Source: Microlunatus soli
GTDB taxonomy: Bacteria; Actinomycetota; Actinomycetes; Propionibacteriales; Propionibacteriaceae
DNA: 64,000 bases
Assembly: GCF_900105385.1 (NCBI RefSeq)
Contig: NZ_LT629772.1
Location: 1,488,001-1,552,000, forward strand
Direction of reading: 5' to 3'
Part shown: positions 53,667-63,376 of the stretch, piece after piece
Numbering within the stretch: the first letter of the stretch is position 1
How the letters are laid out: each line of letters starts with the position of its first letter
Notes under the pieces: generated by a model
The model's database searches: none
What the model saw: only the letters and a program-made list of their open reading frames with translations
What the model was told of the DNA's origin: nothing
Made by a program: the position numbers and the translations under genes

Positions 53667-53838
53667 GCCGGCCGATTGGGTAGCGTCGACAACCGTGCCT
53701 GACACGTGGGAGCTGAACGCCGAAGGTCTGACCGGGGACGTCCGGAGCTGTACCGCCCCCTGAGGCCATTTCCGGCCGGCGCGGGCCGGAGCTGAAACGC
53801 CGTTGCGTTCCAGCTGGGACGGCTTTCATGCTGTGCCC

Positions 53839-54372
53839 ATGGCGCTCACTCAGCACGACGCGGTGGACCTGGAGTTGCTCTCGATGGAGCATCGCGATCG
53901 CTTGGAGCAATTCGAACGAGCCAACCGGGAATTCTTTGCTCGCTACATCAGCGATCGCGGGAACGACTACTTCGCCCACTTCACCGACAGGCTTGCCGCA
54001 CTGGTTGCCGAGAACGACACAGCAAGATCGTTGTGCTTCGTTCTGGTTACTGCCGACGGCCGAATCGTCGGCCGCGTCAACATCTATGACATCGACCAGC
54101 CCGAGCTGACGGAGATCGGCTTCCGGGTGGCTGCCGACCAACAGGGCAAGGGGCTCGCGACGTACGGCGTTCTGGCCGCACTCGAGCAGGCCCGCGCACG
54201 CGGCGTCCGGTCCGTCGCTGCCCGGGTGGCCCTCGACAATCCGGCATCCCATCGCGTCCTGACGCGGTGCGGCTTCGCGTCCACCGGGCCGGCGGCGACG
54301 CCCGCGGAGTCGACCCGGACGTTCACTGGGTATCGCATCCTCCTGGAAGCCGGGCCAACACAGAGTCGATGA
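53839..54372 (+). CDS. GNAT family N-acetyltransferase (RimJ/RimL-like)
   Basis: A 177-residue acetyl-CoA-dependent enzyme. Acetyl-CoA site: ELTEIGFRVAADQQGKGLATYG (V-X4-QGKG-A pattern), followed by VRSVAARVALDNPASHRVLTRCGF, the typical RimJ/RimL ending. ATG at 53839 is preferred to a TTG at 53803. The acceptor is unknown; ribosomal proteins, amino acids or drugs are acceptors in relatives. It is followed by the convergent secretion cluster. Confidence 0.86.
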   Translation: MALTQHDAVDLELLSMEHRDRLEQFERANREFFARYISDRGNDYFAHFTDRLAALVAENDTARSLCFVLVTADGRIVGRVNIYDIDQPELTEIGFRVAADQQGKGLATYGVLAALEQARARGVRSVAARVALDNPASHRVLTRCGFASTGPAATPAESTRTFTGYRILLEAGPTQSR

Positions 54373-54462
54373 CCGTTGGCTGCCGGTGGTCGCCTCATGA
54401 TCATCATGAGGGTTCGAGCGACGGCAGCCGGATGATCAACAAACCTTGCTCCAGCGCGACCG

Positions 54463-56100
54463 TCAACGATTCCGATCTTCGTCACGAACCGCAGGGTCCT
54501 GGTCGTCGTCGGAGTCCTTCTGATCGGCGGAGGTATCGGCGCACGATGCAGGATCGTCGCTCCGCGGACCGTCGGATTCGCGCTGACTCGAGTTGTCGGA
54601 CCGGGAATCCTTTGTATCGTCCTTCTGTTCGTCGCTCGAATCCTGCTTGTCGGTCGAATCGGCGCAGACAGCCGGATCGGCCTTATCGGAGTCCTTCGCA
54701 TCGGCGTCCCCGTTGTCGACAGCCTTGTCGTCGGCCTCCTTACCGTCCGCAGCCTGATCTTCCGCGTCCTTGGCGTCGGAGTCCTTCGCATCGGACTTCT
54801 CGGCGTCGGCCTGCTCCGCGTCGGCAGCCTCCTCATCCGACTTCTCTGCACCGGACTTCTCAGCATCGGCAGCCTCCTCATCCGACTTCTCTGCATCGGA
54901 CTTGTCAGCATCGGCTGCCTTGGTGTCAGCCCCCTTCGACTCGGTCGACTTCGCATCCGAGCTCGTCGTGCCATCGGAGTCAGCAGTGTCGGACCGCTCA
55001 GCCTTCTTCGCAGCCGAGGCCGCGGCCCGGGTGTAGGGGCCGTTGCAGCGGATGTCCGTGCCGCCGGAGCCGACCTCGATGGTGCGCTCCAGGCTCTCGG
55101 CCGAGCGCCAACTGGTGCCGGCGAGCGCCCCGGAAACCCGTGCGTGGTAAGTGCCGGTGCCGTGTTTGAGATCGCCGTGCCTGATCGTGGCCATCTTGTC
55201 GGTCACGGTGTAGGTGACGTCCGGGCTGGTCGGGTCGGTGAAGTAGACATCGACCAGGTACCTGTAGTTCGCGGGTTGATTGCTCAGGTTCGACCAGCCC
55301 ACCCAGACCACACCACTGAGCCAGGTGCCGTTGGTGCAGTCGACATCGTCATCGTCGTTGGCGATCGTCGACGCTGCGGGTGTCGGGACCGTCATGGTTG
55401 CGAAGTCGCCGTCCACCTCGGCGGTATCGGTGAACGAGGCCAGTGTCGGTGCGATGCTGCTGGCCCCACCGGTGAGCCCGGCGGCCAGACCGCCACCACC
55501 GAGAGCGGCCAGGGCAACAGCCGTACCGATGATCTTGGGACGTCGTGAACCCCGCTGTGCACCGGCATCGACGGCGACGGCCGGGGTGGTGTTGGCGGCG
55601 TTGTCATGCGGCTGCCGCGACGGACGTCGGAAGGCGAGTACGAGCAGGCCGAGCGCTGCACCGCCGGCGACGAAGATCACGTACGGGGAGGCGAGGGTCC
55701 GGAGCAGGTAGCCCAGCCCGTCGGCGTGCCAGATCACCCGATCGGCCGACGTGACCGTGTACCGCTCCCGGTCCGGACCGGAGTTGGCGTCGCCGCGCAG
55801 GGTCAGCCGGGCCCGGTCGCCGTTGTGGGTCACGTCCGTGATGCGATGTGTCACCCGGGTGCCGTCGGAGGAGGTCACGCTGACGATGTCGCCGCGTTCA
55901 AGATCACCGGCCGGCACCGTACGGGTCACCGCTGCTCCTCCGGTGCCGATGGTCGGACTCATCGAGCCGGACTGGAACACCAGCAGTCGGATCCCGAACA
56001 GCGGTGTGGCCACTGCTCCCAGCAGGCAGAGCAGGCCGAGGGCGGCGCCGAGGGTGAGCGCGACCTCACGGGCGATCTTCTGGATTCCGATGTTGATCAT
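54463..56100 (-). CDS. SipW-type signal peptidase fused to a substrate-like domain and acidic repeat tail
   Basis: A 545-residue protein. Residues 1-160 are a SipW-type peptidase: helix 12-34, catalytic Ser46 in QSGSMSPTI, His85 in RVTHRITDV, GDAN at 103-106 and helix 139-157. Residues 187-232 look like an alternate (SipW-dependent) signal, RRPKIIGTAVALAALGGGG ending LASFTDTAEVDGDFATMTV, like the LAYWSDSAT and LAAWSDSAT of the two neighbours. A beta-rich domain follows (about 235-355, YRYLVDVYFTDPTSPDVTYT), then an Asp-, Lys-, Ala- and Ser-rich tail (about 361-545) with 15-residue repeats. ATG 56100 overlaps the upstream stop (TGATG). Confidence 0.85.
   Translation of the reverse strand: MINIGIQKIAREVALTLGAALGLLCLLGAVATPLFGIRLLVFQSGSMSPTIGTGGAAVTRTVPAGDLERGDIVSVTSSDGTRVTHRITDVTHNGDRARLTLRGDANSGPDRERYTVTSADRVIWHADGLGYLLRTLASPYVIFVAGGAALGLLVLAFRRPSRQPHDNAANTTPAVAVDAGAQRGSRRPKIIGTAVALAALGGGGLAAGLTGGASSIAPTLASFTDTAEVDGDFATMTVPTPAASTIANDDDDVDCTNGTWLSGVVWVGWSNLSNQPANYRYLVDVYFTDPTSPDVTYTVTDKMATIRHGDLKHGTGTYHARVSGALAGTSWRSAESLERTIEVGSGGTDIRCNGPYTRAAASAAKKAERSDTADSDGTTSSDAKSTESKGADTKAADADKSDAEKSDEEAADAEKSGAEKSDEEAADAEQADAEKSDAKDSDAKDAEDQAADGKEADDKAVDNGDADAKDSDKADPAVCADSTDKQDSSDEQKDDTKDSRSDNSSQRESDGPRSDDPASCADTSADQKDSDDDQDPAVRDEDRNR
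54821..54910. repeat. two-copy 45-base direct repeat in the acidic tail
   Basis: 54821-54865 and 54866-54910 differ at only two or three bases and encode the 15-residue unit AEKSDEEAADAE with flanking residues. Such repeats can change copy number by slippage. Confidence 0.85.
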
Positions 56101-56726
56101 CACTGCTCCGCGTTGAAATCGACGGTGACGGTTGAGGATTTGGACTGCATCGCGTTCGGTGCGTCGGCCGACAGCTTGACGATCACGCAGTAGGTCTTGC
56201 TGGCATCGGGTGCCAGGTCGACGGCGGTGCTGTGGATCGTGCGCGGATCGGTACCGATGGCGTCGCCGGCGACCGAGGTCGCGCTTCCGCCGGTGCAACT
56301 GCCCTGCCGGTTGGCGGCGGCCTGGGTGCCGGTGTTCGTTGCCGCGGTGGCGTCCTCGACGACGCTGACCACCAGCCCGTCCGCCCCGGCCAGCGACTGA
56401 CCGGTGCGGACGGTTCCGTTGTAGCTGAGGGCGATCGATCCGCCGTTGCCGACGGTCAGCATCCGCGCGACGCTCTCGCCGGGTGCCATGTCGGACAGGC
56501 TGAGGTCGGCATGCTGCCAGGAGCCGCCCTGCCCGGCCAGTTGGTCGGCAGACTTCTCGCCTACCGTCAGATCGAGGGTCCCGGTCTCGAACGAGCCGGC
56601 CGAGACGGTTGCCGAGTCGGACCAGGCGGCCAAGGTGCCGACCTGGGTGATCCCGAGCAGCATGCCGAGGCTCAGCAGCGCCCGGACCTTGCCGCTAGAC
56701 CGACGTCGCGGTTGTGCCGATGACAT
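56100..56726 (-). CDS. alternate-signal (TasA/SipW-dependent-like) secreted protein
   Basis: A 208-residue exported protein. The signal is RSSGKVRALLSLGMLLGITQ followed by VGTLAAWSDSATVSAGSFETG, the pattern used by SipW-type signal peptidases to recognise TasA-like fibre proteins. The mature part is beta-rich with a Cys pair (GSCTGG and YCVIV). It sits between two SipW-type peptidase genes and is the obvious substrate. ATG 56726 has AAGGAG just upstream and overlaps the preceding peptidase gene by 32 bases. Confidence 0.8.
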   Translation of the reverse strand: MSSAQPRRRSSGKVRALLSLGMLLGITQVGTLAAWSDSATVSAGSFETGTLDLTVGEKSADQLAGQGGSWQHADLSLSDMAPGESVARMLTVGNGGSIALSYNGTVRTGQSLAGADGLVVSVVEDATAATNTGTQAAANRQGSCTGGSATSVAGDAIGTDPRTIHSTAVDLAPDASKTYCVIVKLSADAPNAMQSKSSTVTVDFNAEQ

Positions 56727-57255
56727 CCTTCTCCTTGTCGTTTCGGCGACGCGTGCGATCACGCGCCGCGCCGATCCACATCGCCAGCGCGTAACCGATC
56801 AGGACCACGACGACGCCGTAGACCACCCACTGCCGCTGGCCGCTGGTGAGCAGGTTGTTGAGATGACCGAGGTAGGGCACCGAGTACCAGGCCTTGCCGC
56901 GGACCTGAACCTCCCGGACCGAGTTGGCATCGGGCCGGTCGTTCGCATCGCCCTGGGTCTGCAGGACTCGGTCGCCGGCGCCGTTGACGCCGATGGCGAT
57001 CACCCGGTGGGTGACGACCGTCGGTTTGCCGGACTCGAGCTGGTAGGTGACGACGTCGCCGGTCCGGAGCCGATCGAAGGCGACCGGTTTGACGACGACC
57101 AACGTGCCGGGCGGCATCCCCGGCCGCATCGAACCGGTCAGCACGGTGTACGGCGTCGCCCCGGCGAGCCGTGGGACCACGACCGCGGCCGCCAGGACCG
57201 CGGTCATGCCCAGGATCACTGTCCAGGAAAGGATTGCGCTGATCCAGCTCTTCAT
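56695..57255 (-). CDS. SipW-type signal peptidase I
   Basis: A 186-residue membrane protease. The catalytic Ser42 is in TGSMRPGM and the general-base His83 in VVTHRVIAI (SipW enzymes use a Ser-His dyad instead of Ser-Lys). QGDAN at 101-105 is the conserved C-terminal box. Membrane helices lie at about 8-28 and 145-163. It would cut the alternate signals of the adjacent secreted proteins. ATG 57255 with GGAG upstream is chosen over a GTG one codon earlier. Confidence 0.9.
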   Translation of the reverse strand: MKSWISAILSWTVILGMTAVLAAAVVVPRLAGATPYTVLTGSMRPGMPPGTLVVVKPVAFDRLRTGDVVTYQLESGKPTVVTHRVIAIGVNGAGDRVLQTQGDANDRPDANSVREVQVRGKAWYSVPYLGHLNNLLTSGQRQWVVYGVVVVLIGYALAMWIGAARDRTRRRNDKEKDVIGTTATSV

Positions 57256-57298
57256 CACAACTCCGTGTCCGGGTCCGTATCGATGGCGGGATCGAAGA

Positions 57299-57832
57299 TC
57301 AGGCGTTCGGATCGACCTGGGTCAGCCACACCGTGATGTCATCCAGCGACGCCTCCAGATTCTGGGTGTCGTTGCCGTTGACCGTCTCGGAGCCGTACGG
57401 GAAGTCGACCGTGACCGTCGCGGTGACCACATCACCGTCGTTGGCCTCGGTGATCGTCGCCGGTGCCGCGGCGCCATCGATCTGGAAGCTGGATTCGACG
57501 TCCAGCTTCAGCGTCGTGGGCGAGCCGGTTGCCGTGACGTTGACCGAATCCGGCGTATCGAGAGCAGCTTTGAGATGATCACCGTCGGCGGAGATGGTGA
57601 AATCGAAGGTCTTCTGGATGCTGTCGCCCGGCACGATCGCGCCGACCACGTCGTCGGTCCCGGCGTAGGTCCAGTCGCCGGACTGGCCGGCCGTCAACGA
57701 CATGCTGCCGGAGTTGATCTTCCCACCGGCGCCGGTGGCGGAGTCGCTCCAGTAGGCCAGGGTGCTGGCGCCGCCGAGCAGCAGGACGGCCGCGAAGCCT
57801 GCGGCAATGGCGCCCTTGGTGTGTTTCCTCAT
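57299..57832 (-). CDS. alternate-signal (TasA-like) secreted protein, first of the cluster
   Basis: A 177-residue exported protein: MRKHTKGAIAAGFAAVLLLG, then GASTLAYWSDSATGAGGKINSG is the alternate signal and the recognition region. The mature part is beta-rich (VGAIVPGDSIQKTFDFTISA, TATVTVDFPYGSETVNG), as in TasA/camelysin-type fibre subunits. It is first in the four-gene unit and probably the major subunit. Gap to the next gene 43 bases. Confidence 0.82.
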   Translation of the reverse strand: MRKHTKGAIAAGFAAVLLLGGASTLAYWSDSATGAGGKINSGSMSLTAGQSGDWTYAGTDDVVGAIVPGDSIQKTFDFTISADGDHLKAALDTPDSVNVTATGSPTTLKLDVESSFQIDGAAAPATITEANDGDVVTATVTVDFPYGSETVNGNDTQNLEASLDDITVWLTQVDPNA

Positions 57833-58149
57833 GCCTGTCCCTCATTTCTCTCCAGCCGCCTGATCGCGGAGCACGGAGTCGTCGTGGTGGTGGTCGCCGC
57901 GGGAGTTCAGCACCTGCCGTTCGGTCGGGCCCTTCTCCTTGAGCACTTCAATTGAAAGGCCGCGGTAGGCGTCGAACGGCGGCTCCGAGCCACGCTGAGT
58001 AGCCCCGCCCGAGGCGCTGGGTACGCATTTGGGAAGGTCGGGCACGATACGGATCCGGGCCGGGTAGGACAGGCTGTACGGGCAGGTAGCACTGTCGCCC
58101 GGGACCGCCCGACCGAGGAGACGGGCCGCCCACGGCGTAGGTTGGAGAG
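57833..58149. promoter_or_regulatory. divergent control region of the fibre cluster and the LuxR-type gene
   Basis: 317 bases between the TasA-like gene (-) and the LuxR-type gene (+). It must carry both promoters. I see no gene and no confident operator. Confidence 0.45.
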
Positions 58150-60739
58150 GTGCCGTCGACGAGGTCCTTGCGGGGCGAGACGGTCACCGAGGTGGTCAGC
58201 CACCTCGAGGCCGGCGCCCACGTCAATCTGATCGGAATGCCCGGATCAGGACGATCGAGCCTGCTACGGGAGACCAAGCACGAGCTGGACGCCCGCGGCT
58301 GGCGGGTCTTCGAGCTCGCCGGCGTGACGGCGTTCCGGCAACGTCCGTTGGTGCCGCTGGCGTTGGCCGGGGTCAACATGTCCGGCGGATCGCTGACCAC
58401 CGCGAACATCGCCAACAGCACCGACGCGCTGGCCGAGCGGATCGGACGCCCGTCGACGATCCTGATCGTCGACGACGCCGACGACCTGGACGATGTGACC
58501 GCGGGCGTGATCATCGCAGCGCAGCGCCGGAAGCCGACACCGGTCCTGACCACCATCCGTCCAGGCCGTCGTTCGGCCGCAGCGGTGGAGCTGTGGTCGC
58601 CTTCGGGGTCGGGGGTCCGGATCGAGCTGCGGGCGATGCGCTACGACTCGGTCTGCGCGCTGGTGCTCGGCGTGTTGCCGGGATCGGTCGAGCCCGCCAC
58701 GATGGCCCGGATCGCGACCATGTCCGGCGGTCTTCCCGGCCTGGTCGTCGCGCTGGCCGAAACGGGCCGGAAGAACGGACGCCTGGTCCGACGGGACGGG
58801 GTCTGGTCGTCGGGCCCTGAGCTGTGGTCTGCGGAGCTGTCGCAGGCCGTCGCACCGATCCTCGGCGGCTGCGACGAAGCAGAGATCGAGGCCCTCCTGA
58901 CGCTGGCGTTGGCGACCGCGATGCCGGTCGCCGACGCGGTCAAGGTCCTTCCGTGGGAACACCTCGACGCACTCGAGGAAGCCGGGCTGCTCCATGTGAT
59001 GGGTGCTGGCGACAGCTCGATGATCGGGATCTACCCGCCGTTGGTCGCCGACTACTTCCGGCACGAGACCGGAACTGTTCGTCGGCACCATGTCGCAGAG
59101 AACCTGGCTGCCATCTCCCGTCCGGAGGCCGATGGTTCGCCGGTACTGGTGCCGCCGCCGACCGCCCCGGCAGCCGACGTCACCGAGAGTGAGGCGGTCC
59201 GCAGTCAGTATCTGAAGGGACGCGGCGCAGCCGAGGTGGCGCGGCGCCGAGCCGCCTGGACACAGGATCCGCGACCGCAGACCGCCGTGCCGTACGTCAT
59301 CTCGCTGCACAACCACGGGGCCGATCCCGCCGTGATCACCGAGGTGGTCGAGAAGACGCCGGCGCGTGAGGCGGAGCAAGCGGACTCGGCCGTGCTGCAG
59401 GTCTGGCGAGCGTGCTACGCCGCCGTCGCCGGGAATGATCTTCGATCCGCCTACGCGATCCTGCGTCGGGAGCGCGAAGCGCGGCCGGCCACCGACGGTC
59501 TGATGCGGGCCACCGAAGCACACCTGCAGCTGATGCTCGACCGGCAGCCCGAGCAAACACTGCTACGGCCCGCCGGCGCGGACGAGCTGCCGCTGTCGCA
59601 GGAGGCACAAACGGTGGTGGCGGCCGAAGCGCTGCTCGCCGCGGGTCACTGCGCCGCCGCCTCCGAGCAGCTCCGGGCGGCCCGGATCGAGTTCTCCCCG
59701 TACCTGCTCCGGTCCGACCTCGTCGGCGAACTGGACCTGGTGCTGCGCGGCGAAGTTGATCAAGGAGTGGCGATCGCCGCGGAGAATCTGCGAACTGCAC
59801 AGGTGTCGCTTGATGCTGCGGCGATCGCCGGGCACGCCTACGTGATGGCGCTCGGGTTGTTGCTCGCGGGCCGTCTGGACGATCTCGAGCATCACCTCGA
59901 CGCCACCCTCGCCGTCGTCGAGCCACCGATGATGCAATGGCATTTCCAGGTCGGAACGCTGGTCGTCGCCGCCCTGCTCGCCGCGGCCCGCGGACGGCAC
60001 GGCTACGCCTCATCGTTGCTGATGCAGGCCAGAACGCACGGCGTCCGGCCGGGCCCGTACCCGGCCATGGTGCCCGACGTGAGCGCCGAGCCGTTGCGGG
60101 TCACCGAGGGCACCGACAGCAACGACCTGTGGGCCCAAGGTCGGTGATCGACTCGACCGCGGATACGTCGCCCAGGCGATCCTGCACAGCATGTGGGCCG
60201 CCGAACGTCGACCGGATCCGGGCGCCGCGCGTCGGGTCCGACAGGCCGCGGAGGCCAGCGACAGCAGGGCCCTGCAGCTGGTCGCGGACTATGCGGTTGC
60301 CATCTCCGAGCGGGACATCGCGACGCTCACCAGCACCGGCGACGACCTGCTCGACGTGGGTTTCGCCATTGTCGGCCTGCGGGCCCACGTCGCCGCTCTA
60401 CGCCTTCGGCGTGCTCGGGGCGACGTGCTCGCCGCGGCCCGGGCCACCGACGTGCTGTGGCAGAAGTCGAAGGCCCTCGGTGTTGATCTTCCGGTCGTGT
60501 CCGCGGCGCTGGCGCACGACATCGACCTCACCCCGCGCGAACTCGAGATCGCGCGGTTGGCGTCGTCCGGACGGACCAACCAGTCGATCGCGGGTCACCT
60601 TTCGCTCAGCGTACGCACCGTGGAGAATCATCTGCTCAGCAGCTACCGCAAGATCGGCGTCGAAAACCGTGACGCTCTCGGTCGGGTGATGACGACCTGG
60701 CTCTCCTCGGCCGAGCTGGGCTCGTTGGAGTTGTTGTGA
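58150..60739 (+). pseudogene. large LuxR-type AAA regulator, split by a one-base frameshift
   Basis: The first part (58150-60147) is an ATPase/sensor: Walker A GMPGSGRSSLL (Arg in place of Lys), Walker B STILIVDDADDLD and a long helical repeat region. Translation then ends at TGA 60145. The next frame continues without gap as AKVGDRLDRGYVAQAILHSMW and ends with a LuxR helix-turn-helix, DLTPRELEIARLASSGRTNQ to SLSVRTVENHLLSSYRKIGV. A single extra C in the CCC at 60134-60136 explains it. Intact, the protein would be about 862 residues (LAL-type). It is divergent from the fibre cluster, its likely target. Confidence 0.8.
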
Positions 60740-60771
60740 TCATCGGGTGCCGGAACGCGACATCGCAGTGA

Positions 60772-61605
60772 TCAGCCGATCCCGAGTGCGGCCCGCGGAT
60801 CGCCGTCCAGCAACCATTCCACGGTCTCGGACTTGATCCAGGGCAGCCCCTGCGGCCGCATCGCGGCCAGCTCGCGCAGCCCGTCGACGGCCCGGGTCGG
60901 GGTCCACAGGGCATAGTCCGAACCGAACAGCAGCTTGTCCACCGCACCCCACTCCTGGGCTCGGACCAGGGCCAGATAGCCGTCCAGCGGCCGTTCCCAG
61001 CTGGCCGAGACGTCGGCGAAGACCTGCCGGTTCTTCCGCAACGTGACCAGCGTCTCGCGCTGCCAGGGATGCCCGAGGTGCGCGATGATCTGGGTCAGCT
61101 CGGGGAACCGGCGGGCCACGTCGTCGACGATCAACGGCTGGCTCAGGTCCAGCCTGCCTTCCGGGCTGGGCGTCGCCCCGATGTGCCAGAGCACCATCAG
61201 ACCGGCTTGTTGGGCTGCGCGGAAGAACGGTTCGTACTGCGGGTCACGGCCGTCGAAGTGGGCCAGGACGGGGTAGAGCTTGATCCCACCGAGCCCGCGG
61301 GCGACACCGTCAGCGAGTTGATCAAGAACATCGTCGTCGGTCGGATCCAACGCCATGAAGCCGATCGTCGGTGTCTCGGTCTGTTCGCAGAACCACTGCA
61401 CGTGCTCGTTCGGCGTGATCACACCGGCTCGGGTGGCTCGCATCCCGAAGGTGAAGGCAAGATCAACTCCGGCCGCCTTCATGTCCCGGTCGAAGTCGGC
61501 CGGATTCTGATCAACGTATTCGTGGCCGTAGACGGGCTGCCAGTTCTTCCGCCATTCCTCGCCCCAGTGTTCGGCGAGGTGACAGTGGGTGTGGACGTCG
61601 ATCAT
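60772..61605 (-). CDS. amidohydrolase family protein
   Basis: A 277-residue TIM-barrel metal hydrolase of the amidohydrolase_2 type. It begins MIDVHTHCHLAEHWG (HxH metal ligands), then GGIKLYPVLAHFDGRD, WHIGATPSPEG, IIAHLGHPWQ and the final catalytic Asp in LFGSDYALWTPT. It may hydrolyse or decarboxylate a small acid. The gene begins 25 bases after the D-aminoacylase-like gene on the same strand, so the two are probably one IclR-controlled operon. ATG at 61605. Confidence 0.88.
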   Translation of the reverse strand: MIDVHTHCHLAEHWGEEWRKNWQPVYGHEYVDQNPADFDRDMKAAGVDLAFTFGMRATRAGVITPNEHVQWFCEQTETPTIGFMALDPTDDDVLDQLADGVARGLGGIKLYPVLAHFDGRDPQYEPFFRAAQQAGLMVLWHIGATPSPEGRLDLSQPLIVDDVARRFPELTQIIAHLGHPWQRETLVTLRKNRQVFADVSASWERPLDGYLALVRAQEWGAVDKLLFGSDYALWTPTRAVDGLRELAAMRPQGLPWIKSETVEWLLDGDPRAALGIG

Positions 61606-61630
61606 GCCTGCACTCCTGGACGCGTTGTGA

Positions 61631-63250
61631 TCATGGATAGGTGGTCGCCGACAACATCACTCCGGGCCGCGCTCCGGTGGGCTGCCCGTCCCGGACCACG
61701 GGTACGCCACCGACCAACACGTGCTCGATGCCGGCTGGGAACTGCTGCGGTTCGGAGAAGCTGGCCCGGTCGGCAAGCCGGGCCGGGTCGATCACCACCA
61801 CGTCGGCCGCGGCACCGGTCAGCAGGCGCCCCCGGTTGAGGCCGACCCGGGCCGCCGGTCGTGACGTGCAGCGCGCCACGGCATCGCTCAGGTCGGACGG
61901 CGGCGGATCGGTGCTGATCACGTCGGCCAGATAGCGTGCGAAGCAGCCGTACGACCGCGGGTGCGGGCTGCCGGTGCCGGTCGGCCCGTGCGGGTCGAGG
62001 CTGAGCCCGTCGGAGGCGATCACACATCCCGGGTGGCCGAGTACCCGGTTCATCACCTCGGTGCTGCGGCCACCGGCCACCATCAGTACACCGGTGCCGT
62101 GGTCGGTCAGCAGGTCCAGTGCCAGGGTCACCGGGTCGGTCCGCAGGTCTGCGGCCGACGCGGCGACGCTGTGCCCGATCAGTGTGCAGTCGTCCGCGGC
62201 GGCGATCCGGCTGATGGTGATCTCGTCCCAGCCGACGGCCGGGTCGCGCCAGTGGTCGGCGATCCGACGGCGGACGTCACGCTCGGCGAGCAGCGGTCGC
62301 CACCGCTCGACCGGTCCCTGCTGCGCCCAGTCCGGCAGCAGCTGTGCCAGCGGCGCATTCCCGTACAGGTAGGGATAGAGGTCGATGCCGACCTCGACAC
62401 CGTCGACCCGGGCGGCGTCGATCTCGGCCAGCACCGGCCCGATGGCCGGCCAGTTGCGTCGGCCGACGGCGTTCAGATGGGAGATCTGGGTGCGGCATCC
62501 GGTCCGTCGCGCGACCCGCAACGCCAACTGCACGGAGGACACGAGATCGTCGGCGTAGTCACGGACGTGCCAGGCGAACAGGGCGTCGTGGTCCCGAACG
62601 ACCTCGGCCAGCATCGTCAGCTCCTGCTCACCGACCGTCGTCAACGGCGGGTACACCAGACCGGTGGAGAGACCGACCGCGCCGGCGGCCAGTTCGCCGG
62701 CGAGCAGCTCCTGCATCCGGCGGAGCTGGTGATCGGTCGGCGGCAGGTTGTCGAAGCCGCAGACGCCGGCGTGCAGCGGAAGATGTCCCACCAGTGCGGC
62801 CACGTTGACCGCGGGGCGCCGACGGATCAGTTCCTCACGATAGCCGCCGAGATCCTCCCAGTCCCAGGCGATGGCCGGATCAAGATCAAGATAGCTGACC
62901 GCGGCGCGGATGCCGGCCCGATCCGGGCCGATTGCCGAAGCGACCGCCCGGCCCACCGGGAAGGTGCCGAGGCCGCAGTTGCCGATGACCTCGGTGGTGA
63001 TCCCCTGGCGGACCCGGCTCGGGGCATCGGGCGCCGACAGCAGGGTCAGATCCGAATGGGTGTGGATATCGACGAATCCGGGCAGCACCAGCCTGCCGGT
63101 CACGTCGATGATCGTCGCATCCGCGACCCTGTCGACGATCACACCGTCGGCTACCGCTCCGTCGGCCAGCACGAGGTCGCGCCGTTGCGGGTCGGCTCCG
63201 GTGCCGTCGATGACGAGTCCACCGCGCAGCAGCGTCGCCCGTCCAGCCAT
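61631..63250 (-). CDS. N-acyl-D-amino-acid deacylase (D-aminoacylase)
   Basis: A 539-residue zinc amidohydrolase. HTHSDL in FVDIHTHSDLTLL and GITTEVIGNCG are the family metal and Cys ligands; further blocks are VGHLPLHAG, GLSTGLVYPP, FAWHVRDYADD and the closing GRLLTGAAADVVVIDPARL. Substrates are usually N-acyl-D-amino acids, but dihydropyrimidine-like compounds are possible. ATG at 63250 is chosen because GAGGAG lies 11 bases before it; a GTG four codons earlier is possible. It is the first gene of the unit after the IclR-type dyad. Confidence 0.9.
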   Translation of the reverse strand: MAGRATLLRGGLVIDGTGADPQRRDLVLADGAVADGVIVDRVADATIIDVTGRLVLPGFVDIHTHSDLTLLSAPDAPSRVRQGITTEVIGNCGLGTFPVGRAVASAIGPDRAGIRAAVSYLDLDPAIAWDWEDLGGYREELIRRRPAVNVAALVGHLPLHAGVCGFDNLPPTDHQLRRMQELLAGELAAGAVGLSTGLVYPPLTTVGEQELTMLAEVVRDHDALFAWHVRDYADDLVSSVQLALRVARRTGCRTQISHLNAVGRRNWPAIGPVLAEIDAARVDGVEVGIDLYPYLYGNAPLAQLLPDWAQQGPVERWRPLLAERDVRRRIADHWRDPAVGWDEITISRIAAADDCTLIGHSVAASAADLRTDPVTLALDLLTDHGTGVLMVAGGRSTEVMNRVLGHPGCVIASDGLSLDPHGPTGTGSPHPRSYGCFARYLADVISTDPPPSDLSDAVARCTSRPAARVGLNRGRLLTGAAADVVVIDPARLADRASFSEPQQFPAGIEHVLVGGVPVVRDGQPTGARPGVMLSATTYP

Positions 63251-63274
63251 GCCCGTGATCACTCCTCGTCCCGT

Positions 63275-63295
63275 ACATGAAAGATCTTTTCATGT
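63275..63295. promoter_or_regulatory. palindrome upstream of the D-aminoacylase operon
   Basis: ACATGAAA and TTTCATGT flank GATCT. A 21-base dyad of this size fits an IclR-family operator, and an IclR gene lies immediately upstream. Confidence 0.65.
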
Positions 63296-63376
63296 AGTAC
63301 GGCAACGATCAAGGACCAGCTCCGCACCGTGACGACCCGCGGAGATGATCACCCGCTGGGTCGGCCGCCCCGAGAC

